64,000 nt of DNA from Methylomonas sp. LW13 (GCF_016865255.1 NZ_CP033381.1:4898001-4962000); one strand, 5' to 3'. Counted from the stretch's first letter, positions 12,867 through 22,472 are shown. Program-made: numbers and translations. Notes: generated from the letters alone by a model not told the origin.

Positions 12867-13084
12867 AATTTTAACTTGCCACTAAATAAGATTAGTGACC
12901 AATCTTGGCTCGACTACAGAACATCTTTTCTTGCGAATTGACGTGGTTTCTGTGTCGACTATTTCTAACGGCACATAGTCGCTACACATACCCACACAAA
13001 TTATTTCGATTTCGTTTGTTAAAGAGCCAGAGCATTTCGCCCTGTTGAGCCGACATATTCTACAGCGTTTTCAGTGTTTGTCAA
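12867..13084 (-). promoter_or_regulatory. rRNA operon promoter, leader and boxA
   Basis: On the minus strand the -35 box TTGACA (13079-13084) and -10 box TAGAAT (13057-13062) are 16 bases apart, with transcription starting near 13050. The leader carries GGCTCTTTAACA (13017-13028), an almost exact boxA antitermination element. About 180 bases of leader follow before mature 16S. Confidence 0.88.
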
Positions 13085-13266
13085 ATTTATTTTTAAGTCA
13101 TTTCAAAAACCGAAACCAAAAAAACAAACCCGCCAATCAACAACCTCAAACCCGCCGAACCAAGTCGACCGCTTCACCGCTAAAACTTAAAAGCCAGAGC
13201 AGTGAAGAGCCGCTCATTCTAATCACCCATCATCCTCGCGTCAAGAACTTTTTTATTCAACAGCCT

Positions 13267-14160
13267 TCAACCCTTGCGCGAGCGCGGATGTGCTTGATCA
13301 TAAACAGCCGCTAAATGTTGAAAATCCAGGTGCGTGTATATCTGAGTAGTCGATATATTGCTATGCCCTAACAACTCTTGCACAGCCCTAATATCTTTAC
13401 TGGCTTCAAGCAAATGGCTTGCGAACGAATGCCTCAACATATGAGGATGAAGGTGCTCGGCTATTCCTTTTTTTTTGCCCCAACGATCCAATCTAAGTTG
13501 CACGCTTCTTTGAGATAATCGAAGCCCCTTCAGGGAAACAAACACTGCCTGCCACTCCCCCTCAGGCCGACTTGCCAGCCAAACCTTAAGCGCATCAAGT
13601 GCTTTACTACCAACCGGCAATTGCCTTTGCTTGCCGCCTTTACCAAACCGCACCCTCAAAAAGCCTTCGCTAAGATTGATGTCTGACAAATCAAGCATTA
13701 CCAACTCGCTCAGTCGCAACCCAGATGAGTAAAACAATTCAAACATCGCCAAATCGCGGATTTCCAAAATCGAATCCGGCGTCGCATTTAACATCCCCAC
13801 AACCTGATCGACATCCAAAACATGTGGCAACCTTTTTGAAACTTTGGGCGCTTGCACATGCTGGGCAGGGTTATGCTCCACTTGCTTGGCTTTGAGTAAA
13901 AATCGATAAAAACTGCGTAAAGCAGCGAGTTCGCGCTGAATCGTCTTGCTACCGATACCGTTTTTATGACGCCCGGCAATATAATTCCGTACATCACGAT
14001 CCTGAACTTGCTGCCAAAACATGAGCTCTTGCCTAGAGCAAAAACTTTGAAAACGTTTTAAATCCCTTTGGTAGTTTGTTGACGTATGATCTGCAACGCG
14101 CTTTTCCGAAACCAAATAGCGAAAATACTGCAGCAATGCCTCATCCGCTTCGGTATGCAT
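13267..14160 (-). CDS. xerC: Tyrosine recombinase XerC
   Basis: XerC acts with XerD at dif sites to resolve chromosome dimers during division. The protein has the N-terminal SAM-like core-binding domain (to about residue 90) and the C-terminal catalytic domain with Arg in SSGLRLSEL, Lys in RFGKGGKQR, HPHMLRHSFASHL, the LGHSNISTTQIYTH block and its nucleophile Tyr. Length is about 297 residues, as usual. A TTG at 14169 overlapping the upstream stop is possible, but the ATG at 14160 fits the family start. It ends the conserved dapF-DUF484-xerC unit. Confidence 0.93.
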   Translation of the reverse strand: MHTEADEALLQYFRYLVSEKRVADHTSTNYQRDLKRFQSFCSRQELMFWQQVQDRDVRNYIAGRHKNGIGSKTIQRELAALRSFYRFLLKAKQVEHNPAQHVQAPKVSKRLPHVLDVDQVVGMLNATPDSILEIRDLAMFELFYSSGLRLSELVMLDLSDINLSEGFLRVRFGKGGKQRQLPVGSKALDALKVWLASRPEGEWQAVFVSLKGLRLSQRSVQLRLDRWGKKKGIAEHLHPHMLRHSFASHLLEASKDIRAVQELLGHSNISTTQIYTHLDFQHLAAVYDQAHPRSRKG

Positions 14161-14165
14161 GACAA

Positions 14166-14855
14166 TCAATCCGTTTGGTGTAGCAATGATATAAAACGAG
14201 TCCCGATAATCTCACTCATTTGAGTGAGAAATATGCTGCCCATACTATAGTGAAAGCGCGACTCATCGCGACTGCCGATCGCCAACAGCCCATCAAGCTG
14301 CGTAAACACCATAGGAATGATCGCACACGAGCGAACTTCCGCGGCCACGTCGCCAAACAAAAACCTCGCTTGCGCTAAGGTCGGCCGACCGCATTTCGGC
14401 TGGTTTGTGGTTAATTCATTGGAAAAATGCTTCAAGTTAGCATCATCAGCCCCAACGAATAAATTACTGATAGGCGAGAGCGGTTGTTCTTTAATGATTT
14501 TAATGGATACGAAATCAGTGAAAAAACATTCAACCAACACCTCACTTAAATTTGCTACCGCGTCCTCCAGGGTATTTGCTTCCAACATGGCCAGAGTCAA
14601 CTCATGCATGCGATTGAACGAAGCGTCATTTTCCCGGGCAATATCGATCAACGCGGTCAATTGATTTTCTTGCTCCTGATGCTTCGCCCGAAAAATTTCA
14701 AGTTGCTTGGATATTAGCGATATTGCATTACCACTGGGATGTGGGATATGCATCTTCTCCAGCAAATCCAAATGATTTTGGAAAAACTCGGGATGTTCTT
14801 GCAGATAGGCCTTAACGAGGGCTTCGGTCAATAAGACTTTTGGTTCACTGCTCAT
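14166..14855 (-). CDS. DUF484 family protein
   Basis: A 229-residue cytoplasmic protein of the DUF484 family. The start VKAYLQEHPEFFQNHLDLLEKMHIPHPSG is the family signature, followed by a helical segment (about 45-85) and a GAF-like domain to the end. Its biochemical role is not established. Its place between dapF and xerC is conserved in Gammaproteobacteria. It overlaps dapF by 4 bases and the xerC start region, so the three are translationally linked. Confidence 0.9.
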   Translation of the reverse strand: MSSEPKVLLTEALVKAYLQEHPEFFQNHLDLLEKMHIPHPSGNAISLISKQLEIFRAKHQEQENQLTALIDIARENDASFNRMHELTLAMLEANTLEDAVANLSEVLVECFFTDFVSIKIIKEQPLSPISNLFVGADDANLKHFSNELTTNQPKCGRPTLAQARFLFGDVAAEVRSCAIIPMVFTQLDGLLAIGSRDESRFHYSMGSIFLTQMSEIIGTRFISLLHQTD

Positions 14856-15682
14856 AACTTTATTTGTCCTTCGAATACCGTAGTCGCGGCCCCCGTCATC
14901 ATGACAGGATGACCACTACCAAGCCAGCTAACGATTAATTCCCCGCCAGGCAGTTGAACCTGAACATCCTGCTCCAACAAACCTTGCTCGATACCGGCCA
15001 CAACAGCAGCGCAAGCCCCGCTGCCACAAGCCAGCGTTTCGGCTGCGCCACGCTCGTAAACTCGCAACTTGATTTGTCGACGATTAACAATTTGCATGAA
15101 ACCAATATTAGCTCGCTCCGGAAACAGCTCATGACTCTCCAACCTAGCGCCGATAGATGAAACTGGCGCGCTGATTACATCATCAACCTGGATAACCGCA
15201 TGAGGATTCCCCATAGAAACAGCTGCGAATGCAACTTCTGTGTCCGCCAAAGTCACTTTATATAACGTGGACTGTTCGGAAACCTTTAGCGGTATTTGCT
15301 CAGGCTCCAGTGCGGGAACTCCCATGTCAACGGTGATCAAACCGCCCGCATCGAATCGAAGCGTCAGTTGTCTCGCGTCTGTATCAACAATAATTTCGTC
15401 TTTATTACTTAATCCTTTGTCGCGCACAAAGCGTGCGAAGCAACGCGCACCGTTTCCACATTGCGCAACCTCGCTACCGTCAGCATTGAAAATCCGGTAT
15501 TTAAACTCGGCGTTATCGCTAACCGGCTTTTCCACCAATAACAATTGATCGCAGCCCACGCCAAAATGGCGATCCGCCAAAAATCGAATCTGTTCGGTCG
15601 TCAATTGTATTGGCTGGTTTATAGCGTCGATCACGACAAAATCATTGCCCAAGCCCTGCATTTTGGTGAAATTAATCATCAT
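14852..15682 (-). CDS. dapF: Diaminopimelate epimerase
   Basis: DapF converts LL-diaminopimelate to the meso form, needed for lysine and for peptidoglycan cross-links. The 276-residue protein starts with FTKMQGLGNDFVVID and has the two catalytic Cys residues in QCGNGARCFARF (first half) and LACGSGACAAVV (second half), the acid-base pair of this cofactor-free racemase fold. ATGs at 15682 and 15679 are both possible. It follows lysA by 2 bases and overlaps DUF484, consistent with one operon for lysine and DAP metabolism. Confidence 0.96.
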   Translation of the reverse strand: MMINFTKMQGLGNDFVVIDAINQPIQLTTEQIRFLADRHFGVGCDQLLLVEKPVSDNAEFKYRIFNADGSEVAQCGNGARCFARFVRDKGLSNKDEIIVDTDARQLTLRFDAGGLITVDMGVPALEPEQIPLKVSEQSTLYKVTLADTEVAFAAVSMGNPHAVIQVDDVISAPVSSIGARLESHELFPERANIGFMQIVNRRQIKLRVYERGAAETLACGSGACAAVVAGIEQGLLEQDVQVQLPGGELIVSWLGSGHPVMMTGAATTVFEGQIKL

Positions 15683-15684
15683 CG

Positions 15685-16935
15685 CTACTCAGGTAAAAGC
15701 TGCTCGCCAACCCATAGTTGCTCCAGAGTTTCTCGGGATCGAATAAGATGCGTTTTATCGCCATCCACCATTACCTCCGCCGCTCGTGGCCTCGAGTTAT
15801 AGTTTGAACTCATCGTAAACCCGTAGGCTCCCGCTGAACGAACCGCCAATAAATCGCCTTGTTTCAACTTTAACGACCGCGCTTTACCCAGAAAGTCACC
15901 TGTCTCGCACACCGGCCCCACGATGTCCCAATCCAACTCGGACTGATCGCTTTCGGTATTCGCCGGAATGATTGCCTGCCACGCCCCGTATAAAGCCGGC
16001 CGGACTAGATCATTCATGGCCGCATCCACAATAGCAAAATTTTTATTCTCCGTTGGCTTGAGGTATTCCACTCTGGTTAACAATATTCCCGCATTGCCGA
16101 CGATGGCGCGCCCCGGCTCCAATAGAATTTCAAAGCTCCGTCCCGCCAAACGCTGCAGCAGGGCTGAAATATATTCAGAAGGTTGCGGTGGGTGCTCATC
16201 GCGATAACAAATACCCAGCCCGCCTCCTAAATCGAGATGGTGCAATTCAATACCTTCCTCTTTCAGCTCATCGACTAACGCCAACACCCTATCCAATGCA
16301 TCCAAAAACGGCACTGTTTCAGTTAATTGAGAGCCAATATGGCAATCGATACCGACTATTTGGATATTCGGCATCTGCGCGGCGCGCCGATATTCATGAA
16401 TGGCTTGCTTGATATCGATCCCGAATTTATTTTCTTTCAAGCCGGTGGAAATATAGGGATGCGTCTTAGCATCAACATCCGGATTGACCCGGAAAGACAC
16501 GGGAGCAATAACACCCAGCTCACCGGCTAATCGGTTGATCCGATCAAGTTCGCCACTGACTTCAACATTAAAACAGCGTATACCTATTTTCAGCGCAGCT
16601 AAGATTTCGTCCTCGCGTTTACCGACACCGGAAAACACAATTTTGTCAGGACTGCCGCCCGCAGCTAGCACGCGCTGCATTTCGCCAAGCGACACGATGT
16701 CGAACCCAGACCCAAGTCGCGCCAGCACGTTGAGAATCGCAATATTTGAATTGGCTTTTACGGCATAACAAATAAGGTGCGGGTGCCCGGCAAAGCCTTG
16801 ATCGAAGGCTTGCCAATGCCTCTCCAAGGTCGCGCGCGAATAGACATAGCAGGGAGTACCGTAGTTTTCGGCAATTTTGTCAACAGGAATGCTTTCGGCA
16901 AACAGCTCGTGTTGCCGATAATTAAAAAAATCCAT
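15685..16935 (-). CDS. lysA: Diaminopimelate decarboxylase
   Basis: LysA removes CO2 from meso-diaminopimelate to give lysine and uses pyridoxal phosphate. The 416-residue protein has an alanine-racemase-type barrel with the PLP lysine in ICYAVKANSN, the glycine loop HLDLGGGLGI, the EPGRAIVGNAG motif, and the substrate-site CETGDFLG followed by GAYGFTMSSNYNSRPR near the C terminus. It starts 3 bases after the lptM-like gene and is followed closely by dapF, so both lysine-branch enzymes share a transcript. Confidence 0.97.
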   Translation of the reverse strand: MDFFNYRQHELFAESIPVDKIAENYGTPCYVYSRATLERHWQAFDQGFAGHPHLICYAVKANSNIAILNVLARLGSGFDIVSLGEMQRVLAAGGSPDKIVFSGVGKREDEILAALKIGIRCFNVEVSGELDRINRLAGELGVIAPVSFRVNPDVDAKTHPYISTGLKENKFGIDIKQAIHEYRRAAQMPNIQIVGIDCHIGSQLTETVPFLDALDRVLALVDELKEEGIELHHLDLGGGLGICYRDEHPPQPSEYISALLQRLAGRSFEILLEPGRAIVGNAGILLTRVEYLKPTENKNFAIVDAAMNDLVRPALYGAWQAIIPANTESDQSELDWDIVGPVCETGDFLGKARSLKLKQGDLLAVRSAGAYGFTMSSNYNSRPRAAEVMVDGDKTHLIRSRETLEQLWVGEQLLPE

Positions 16936-16938
16936 GGC

Positions 16939-17064
16939 TTATTTATCTTGTTTCGGTACGTAAATTGGCGGCGGGCTATCCGGCATATATAAGGGCCCGG
17001 TTTGACCGCAGGCTTGCAGCAACAGCGCCCAAAGAACTAGAGTTAAAATTTTGTTTGTCGTCAT
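16939..17064 (-). CDS. lptM: Small lipoprotein LptM (YifL/LppL type)
   Basis: A 41-codon gene, starting at ATG 17064, with sequence MTTNKILTLVLWALLLQACGQT: a lipoprotein signal with lipobox LQAC. The mature part begins CGQTGPLYMP, the signature of the YifL/LptM family, and ends Pro-rich. In E. coli LptM associates with the LptDE translocon and helps LptD form its disulfides, which supports lipopolysaccharide export. It precedes lysA-dapF, the same neighbourhood as in E. coli (next to dapF). It has an extended -10 promoter just upstream. Confidence 0.88.
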   Translation of the reverse strand: MTTNKILTLVLWALLLQACGQTGPLYMPDSPPPIYVPKQDK

Positions 17065-17092
17065 GTTCGTAACGATTATCGGGTGAATGCGG

Positions 17093-17101
17093 AATATAGC
17101 A
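17093..17101 (-). promoter_or_regulatory. Extended -10 promoter for lptM-lysA-dapF operon
   Basis: On the minus strand TGCTATATT is an extended -10 element about 29 bases upstream of the lptM ATG. The -35 region is weak, as is usual when the TGn extension is present. Confidence 0.45.
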
Positions 17102-17157
17102 TAGCCGACAGCTTAAAAGAACGAACGCAAGACAGCCAACCAATCTCGGCAAGCCAC

Positions 17158-17184
17158 AAAAAAAGGGGCATGAAGCCCCTTTTT
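17158..17184. terminator. Intrinsic terminator after pilQ
   Basis: GGGGC (17165-17169) pairs with GCCCC (17175-17179), flanked by A and T runs on both sides, so the stem extends and works in either direction. On the minus strand it lies just after the pilQ stop. Confidence 0.88.
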
Positions 17185-17205
17185 GTCGCTAGGCCAGACG
17201 AAGAC

Positions 17206-19449
17206 TCACTTTATCGTCATCGACTCTTTCACCACTTTAGGCGTAATAAACACCAACAACTCTTTTTTGGTATCGTTTTTTACACTTTTCTTGAACATCC
17301 AGCCAATCACCGGTAAATCCGACACCCAAGGCACAGTATTGTAAGATTCCTGAACAGTCGACTCATAGATGCCGCCCAACACTACCGTCTCGCCATCTTC
17401 AACTTGAACTTTGGTTTTCAACTGCCGGGTATCGATAGGTACCGTTGCGTTACCGCCTGTAGCCAAAGGTGTTCCCGGCGAATCTTTTTTGATGTCGAGC
17501 AGCATGATAACACTGCCGCTTGGCGTAATCTGCGGCGTGACATTCAGCTCCAACACCGCATCGACCAGCTCCGTCACCGGACCAGTCGCCTGGCTTTGGG
17601 TTTGATACGGAATCTGCACACCTTGTTTGATTGAAGCTTGCACCATGTCGCTAGTCATTACCCGCGGATTGGACACCAACTCGCCTTTACCATCGTCTTG
17701 CAATGCACTGATCTCAAGGTTCAAAAGATAATCCGCTCCGCGTGCCAAGGTCAAGGCCAAAGCACCTCCGCTAGAAGCTGCCAATGCAGATCCCAAATCC
17801 GACAGAATTTGCGAATTTTCGCTAGTTTCCGCACCACTGGCCGTCATTCCGTATTGCGTTCCGCTATTTACGTCGGCTTTATGAGCCACCCCAAATTTGG
17901 TACCCAAGTTCTGCGCAAACGAAGTATCCGCTATGACGATTCGCGATTCGATCAACACTTGGCGCACAGGCACGTCCAATAGTTTGATCATTCTGCGTAC
18001 ATCTTCCATAGCCTTTGCCGTATCCTTGACAATCAGCGTATTGGTTCTGGCATCGACAATCGCCGTACCGCGTGGCGATAGCAATCGCATACTTGCTGGA
18101 CCGCCACCTTGGCTATTCTGGCCGGAACCGGCCTGTTGCGACGCGACGGAACTACCACTACCACCGCCGCAACCACCACCTCCGCCACTGCTTGCACCTG
18201 CACCGGACTGACCACCTTGCGAGCTATTCCCCACCCCCATTAATACACCGCAAATCTCCCCTGCTTTTGCATAATTGATCTGAATATTTTCGGTTTTTAA
18301 CGGTTCCAACTCTTCGAATATTTTTTTCGAATCCAGCTCCTCCTGCTCGATTTTCATGATCTCAGCAACCGGCGCCACCATCACCACATTGCCGTTCTGT
18401 CTTTTTGCCAAGCCTTTGGATTTTAAAATCAACTCCAAAGCCTGATCCCAAGGTACATCGTTTAATCTAAGCGTGACATTGCCCGCGACCGAATCAGCAG
18501 CAATGATATTCAGCTCGGTAAAGTCGGCCAGAATTTGCAACACCGAACGCACTTCGATATCTTGAAAATTCAATGACAACTTATTGCCGATATACGGGAA
18601 TTTTTCTTTTTGCTGCGCTTCTTTTTCCGCCGGTGTCAACGGCCGAAACTCAACCGTCAATAAATTATCGGACTGATAGGACGAGTAATCGTAATTACCA
18701 TTGTTGGGTGTTATGACAATGTTGACGCTATCGCCTCTGGGAGAGGCTTCGATTTTTTGTACAGGTGTCGCAAAATCGGATACGTCAAAACTTTTAACTA
18801 AAGACTCCGGCAACTTGGTGTTTAGGAAACTTAAAACCACTTTACCGGCATTTTGTTTAGCGTCCACGACAGTATTTGCCGCAGATAAACCCAGTAGCAA
18901 ACGTCCCTCACCGTTTGGCCCGCGTCGAAAATCAATACTTTTTATGTTTTGTTCCGGCAAAAATTTACTAATCACCGAATCCTTCGCGACAGGCGCTTGC
19001 TGTACGGCTCGGTTTACCGCAGCAACGGTCCCGCTGGACTTCAACACCACATAAAATTTATTGCCCTCGATTTTGGTTTCGTAAGGCACTTTTTCTACCA
19101 AATTGATAATAACCCGAGTCCGCCCCGAAGCCTCGACCACATATACCGTGCCTGCCGCACCTTGATTGATTGGAAAGCTTTTTTTTGCCAGATTACTTTT
19201 TACGCCGGCAAAGTCCAATGCGATTCTGGAAGGGTTATCGGTCTGGAAGATTTTCGGCTCCACTATCGGACCATCCATTTCCAGTTGCACTTGCACTTGG
19301 TTTCCGGCCAAGGTGGAAAACTCTAAGTTGTTTATCGCTCCGTCGTCGGCGTGCACCAGCGCAACATGCACAAAACAACTCAGCAACACTGAACACCAGA
19401 AACCGAAGCCGGCCACTTTCCATCCATTTTTATTTTGTTTAATACTCAT
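17206..19449 (-). CDS. pilQ: Type IV pilus secretin PilQ
   Basis: PilQ forms the outer-membrane ring through which the type IV pilus passes. The 747-residue protein has a signal peptide ending near HVALVHA, an AMIN region (about 40-135, with a second about 165-275) that binds peptidoglycan, the STN/N0 domain (about 295-360), a NolW domain, and the secretin core (about 560-740) with VSNPRVMTSD, IKQGVQIPYQT and VPWVSDLPVIGWMFK. An unusual Gly/Ser/Gln-rich stretch with an embedded Cys interrupts the N1/NolW domain at about residues 404-452. It closes pilMNOPQ, 2 bases after pilP, and is followed by a terminator. Confidence 0.96.
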   Translation of the reverse strand: MSIKQNKNGWKVAGFGFWCSVLLSCFVHVALVHADDGAINNLEFSTLAGNQVQVQLEMDGPIVEPKIFQTDNPSRIALDFAGVKSNLAKKSFPINQGAAGTVYVVEASGRTRVIINLVEKVPYETKIEGNKFYVVLKSSGTVAAVNRAVQQAPVAKDSVISKFLPEQNIKSIDFRRGPNGEGRLLLGLSAANTVVDAKQNAGKVVLSFLNTKLPESLVKSFDVSDFATPVQKIEASPRGDSVNIVITPNNGNYDYSSYQSDNLLTVEFRPLTPAEKEAQQKEKFPYIGNKLSLNFQDIEVRSVLQILADFTELNIIAADSVAGNVTLRLNDVPWDQALELILKSKGLAKRQNGNVVMVAPVAEIMKIEQEELDSKKIFEELEPLKTENIQINYAKAGEICGVLMGVGNSSQGGQSGAGASSGGGGGCGGGSGSSVASQQAGSGQNSQGGGPASMRLLSPRGTAIVDARTNTLIVKDTAKAMEDVRRMIKLLDVPVRQVLIESRIVIADTSFAQNLGTKFGVAHKADVNSGTQYGMTASGAETSENSQILSDLGSALAASSGGALALTLARGADYLLNLEISALQDDGKGELVSNPRVMTSDMVQASIKQGVQIPYQTQSQATGPVTELVDAVLELNVTPQITPSGSVIMLLDIKKDSPGTPLATGGNATVPIDTRQLKTKVQVEDGETVVLGGIYESTVQESYNTVPWVSDLPVIGWMFKKSVKNDTKKELLVFITPKVVKESMTIK

Positions 19450-19451
19450 TT

Positions 19452-20009
19452 CTATAACCCTTTTTCATCGGCCAATGCTAGTGAAGACTGTTGTTCGCGC
19501 CAAGTGCCCGGTTTATCAGGTACGATTTCCATTAGCTCTATTTTGTCGTCAAGAATACGCAGTATCTTGCCGTAATTTTGCCCCATGTGATGCCCAACCT
19601 GTACGCGGTGGATAGTCCCATCTCTAGCTCTTACCAAACCCCAATAGCCTTTGTCGTTACGTAGCGTTCCAACCATGCGCAGACTGTCCAGAGGGTAGGC
19701 TTCCAACTCTTCCTTCCGGCGTTCTATATCAGGTCTAATACCGTTGATACCGGAGACGTCGACATTGCTATCGTCATCTTTTCTTTCAATTGACCTAAAC
19801 GGATCCCTCAATCCATCGGGCTTGAATATAAACGATTCAACCACTTTAATTTCAGGCAAGGGTTCGATAGCGGCCTTGGGACGAGCTTTTACCTCTTCAA
19901 TATATTTGGTCAAATCGCTGACATCGTCGCCACCGCATCCGACCATCCCAACCAAAAGCAAACTCAACATCGGCAGGGTCGGAAACACTTTCACACCGAC
20001 GCACCTCAT
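19452..20009 (-). CDS. pilP: Type IV pilus assembly lipoprotein PilP
   Basis: PilP is an inner-membrane lipoprotein that links the PilMNO platform to PilQ. The 185-residue protein has a lipoprotein signal with lipobox VGC in LLLVGMVGCGGDDVSD, a low-complexity linker, then the HR domain with FKPDGLRDPF, YPLDSLRMVGTL and VGHHMGQNYGKI. It overlaps pilO by 4 bases and precedes pilQ by 2 bases. Confidence 0.95.
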   Translation of the reverse strand: MRCVGVKVFPTLPMLSLLLVGMVGCGGDDVSDLTKYIEEVKARPKAAIEPLPEIKVVESFIFKPDGLRDPFRSIERKDDDSNVDVSGINGIRPDIERRKEELEAYPLDSLRMVGTLRNDKGYWGLVRARDGTIHRVQVGHHMGQNYGKILRILDDKIELMEIVPDKPGTWREQQSSLALADEKGL

Positions 20010-20632
20010 TGCCCTCTCCTTTTCTTAGCAGCCGGTCCGCCAGCGGCTTGCGCTGTTTCGCCCTCGTTATAGGTTTTTATCGTTGCCGTCATGCTCATAC
20101 CATCTTTGCCTTCTTTACCCATCGGCGTCATGACCACATCGTGCACCGTCACAATCCGGGGTAGGGAAGCTAAACCGCTGACAAATAATCCCAGCTCTTC
20201 ATACTTCCCGACGACATGGATACCAATTGGTAATTCAGAATAAAACTCTCTGTTAATTTCAGTACTGGGTTGGAACAATTTAAACTCTAGGCCACTTGCC
20301 AATCCGGTTTGGGAAATATCAACCAACAAGCTGGCAACTTCAGCTTTGGTAGGCATCTGCTTCAACATCTCACCTAGCGACGCTTCGATTTGATCCAGCT
20401 GATCGCGGTAATCCTGGAGATTGACAGCCTTTTTTTGCTTAACTTCAAACGCACTTTTCAAACTCTCTTCTTGTTTTTCAAGCACATCCAATTCATCCAA
20501 CTGCGGCACCGTCACAAAGTAAATGCCAGCCGCCGCTGTTAATACCGCAAACATAAGAATGACGATGATTTTTAGTGGCGTTGGCCAGCTGCCCGCCGAA
20601 TTAATGTCCCAATTGATTTCAGACAAATTCAT
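20006..20632 (-). CDS. pilO: Type IV pilus inner-membrane protein PilO
   Basis: PilO forms a heterodimer with PilN in the inner membrane and periplasm and transmits assembly signals between the motor and the secretin. The 208-residue protein has a short cytoplasmic start, one membrane segment (about 22-45), a coiled coil (about 50-95) and a ferredoxin-like periplasmic domain with FYSELPIGIHVVGKYEELG. It overlaps pilN and pilP by 4 bases each. Confidence 0.95.
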   Translation of the reverse strand: MNLSEINWDINSAGSWPTPLKIIVILMFAVLTAAAGIYFVTVPQLDELDVLEKQEESLKSAFEVKQKKAVNLQDYRDQLDQIEASLGEMLKQMPTKAEVASLLVDISQTGLASGLEFKLFQPSTEINREFYSELPIGIHVVGKYEELGLFVSGLASLPRIVTVHDVVMTPMGKEGKDGMSMTATIKTYNEGETAQAAGGPAAKKRRGQ

Positions 20633-21201
20633 TTGACGGCTCCTGGTTGAGGCTTATCGACCTTCTTACCTTGCTTGGCAGTTAGGGTGAAGTCATTCAT
20701 CTGCCCATCCTTCTTACCCTCGCCCTTGATAACAGTCAGTACCGAGGTATTCATCCACGGCGAGTTATCGATAGCTCGCATATAAGCGGACACCCGCGCA
20801 TTCGATTCCGCCTTCCCATCCAGCGTCAAAACCGCTCCTGCCTGGGCAAACTTCGTCAGGTAAATACCATCCGGCGTGGTTTTGGCCAATTCATCGAATA
20901 AATGCACCACCTCGGGACGGCTTTCCTGCAACTTTTGGATGACTTCAATTTTGGTCAATAACCGGTTTTTCTTATCTTCGATTTCTTTGATTTCTTGAAT
21001 TCGCTTATCCAAGATGGCTATTTCGTTTTGTAGTAGCGTGTTTCTGCGGGTCTGATACTCTTTGATCCCTTCGATATACATATAGACCACGACCAAAATC
21101 AGTGCTGTCACCAAAATACCGGCACCAATACCCGCCACAAAATCCTGCTGCTTTTTTTTACGCAGCTCTTCTCGCCAGGGGAGTAAATTAATTCTTGCCA
21201 T
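20629..21201 (-). CDS. pilN: Type IV pilus inner-membrane protein PilN
   Basis: PilN binds PilM through its cytoplasmic tail and pairs with PilO. The true start is the ATG at 21201: it gives the conserved MARINLLPWREELRKKK, whose INLLPWR motif sits in a groove of PilM, and it overlaps the pilM stop as TAATG behind an AAGGAG. One membrane segment (about 20-42), a coiled coil and a ferredoxin-like domain follow. Length is 190 residues. A longer upstream reading would only extend into pilM. Confidence 0.95.
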   Translation of the reverse strand: MARINLLPWREELRKKKQQDFVAGIGAGILVTALILVVVYMYIEGIKEYQTRRNTLLQNEIAILDKRIQEIKEIEDKKNRLLTKIEVIQKLQESRPEVVHLFDELAKTTPDGIYLTKFAQAGAVLTLDGKAESNARVSAYMRAIDNSPWMNTSVLTVIKGEGKKDGQMNDFTLTAKQGKKVDKPQPGAVK

Positions 21202-22262
21202 TAATCGAAACTCCTTAGCGCTAAACCGCACGCTATCATCATCGCAGGCGTATCGTTGCTCAGACTTTGCGGTTTGACCCGATTAGAAAGCGCCATATTG
21301 ATAAATGGATTGGCAATGTAAGACGGGATGCCGAGGTCGCGTTCCACCAATTTGTCCAAACCCGCGATTGACGCGCAACCACCGGCAAGTACCAAGGCAT
21401 CGACGCCGCGATTGGCGCTAGAGGAAACAAAGAATTGCAACGATCTGGCGATTTGCTGCAACATGGCTTTTTTGAAGGGCTCCAGCACATCCGTGACGTA
21501 ATTATCCGGCAAGCCGCCGTGCTTCTTGGCCAAACCGGCTTCTTCATACGACAGGCCATAGCGGCGCTGAATCTCTTCAGTTAGCTGTTTTCCGCCAAAG
21601 CCCTGCTCCCGGGTATAAACAGTTTTACCTTCATGCAGAATGTTCAGAGAGGTCATGGTTGCGCCAATGTCGGCAATCGCAACAGTCATATTGCCGGCAC
21701 CTTCCGGTAACTGATCCGCCAACAAGGAAAACGCATTTTCCATCGCGAAAGCTTCCACATCGACGACGACAGCCTTCAGGCCGGCATAGGCCAGCGCAGC
21801 CACCCTGTCTTCAATGTTTTCCCGTCGAGAAGCCGCCAGCAACACATCAACCATATCCGGGTTATTTTTGGTGATGCCCTGGACTTCGAAATCGAGATTG
21901 ACTTCGTCCAGCGAATAAGGAATGTACTGATCCGCTTCTACCATGATCTGCTCCTCCATGTCCCTATCAGACAAGGAGGCGGGCATCGAAATGATTTTGG
22001 TCATCACCGACGAACCCGCAACCGCAACGCTCGCCTGCTTTGCGCGAGTACCGGATTGCTTGACCGCCGCTTTTATTACCGCGCCGATTTGCTCTATATT
22101 GGTGATGTTCTTATCGACTATCGCATCTTGAGGTAAGGGCGCCACCGAGTAACTTTCTACCCGGTAACGAGCACCGACCCGGCTCAATTCCAACAATTTA
22201 ACCGCAGCTGTACTAATATCCACACCCAGCACAGCCGACGGATTCCTGCTCAACCAGCTCAT
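21201..22262 (-). CDS. pilM: Type IV pilus actin-like protein PilM
   Basis: PilM is a cytoplasmic actin-like ATPase-fold protein that forms a ring under the pilus platform by binding PilN. The 353-residue protein has the ATP-site strands VLGVDISTAAVKLLEL (phosphate 1), VAIADIGATMTSLNIL (phosphate 2) and LVLAGGCASIAGLD (adenosine), and SYEEAGLAKK. It starts the pilMNOPQ operon and is divergent from the PBP1A gene, a conserved arrangement in Gammaproteobacteria. Confidence 0.96.
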   Translation of the reverse strand: MSWLSRNPSAVLGVDISTAAVKLLELSRVGARYRVESYSVAPLPQDAIVDKNITNIEQIGAVIKAAVKQSGTRAKQASVAVAGSSVMTKIISMPASLSDRDMEEQIMVEADQYIPYSLDEVNLDFEVQGITKNNPDMVDVLLAASRRENIEDRVAALAYAGLKAVVVDVEAFAMENAFSLLADQLPEGAGNMTVAIADIGATMTSLNILHEGKTVYTREQGFGGKQLTEEIQRRYGLSYEEAGLAKKHGGLPDNYVTDVLEPFKKAMLQQIARSLQFFVSSSANRGVDALVLAGGCASIAGLDKLVERDLGIPSYIANPFINMALSNRVKPQSLSNDTPAMMIACGLALRSFD

Positions 22263-22472
22263 GAATGAACCCTTTTTAGATCGAATATGATTGAATTTGG
22301 CTCAAGCATGCTCAGACGAGGTGCAGAACCCACATGGGTCAGAAGTATAGTAGGTTTTTTTAATTTCATCCTCTTAGATAAACCACTTTATAAGTAACTT
22401 TAGGTTGTTCCTATTATCAAAAGGGTTTATTTTGACCGGCAATTTGTATTTTAGCAGTGCGTTTGAATTTCA

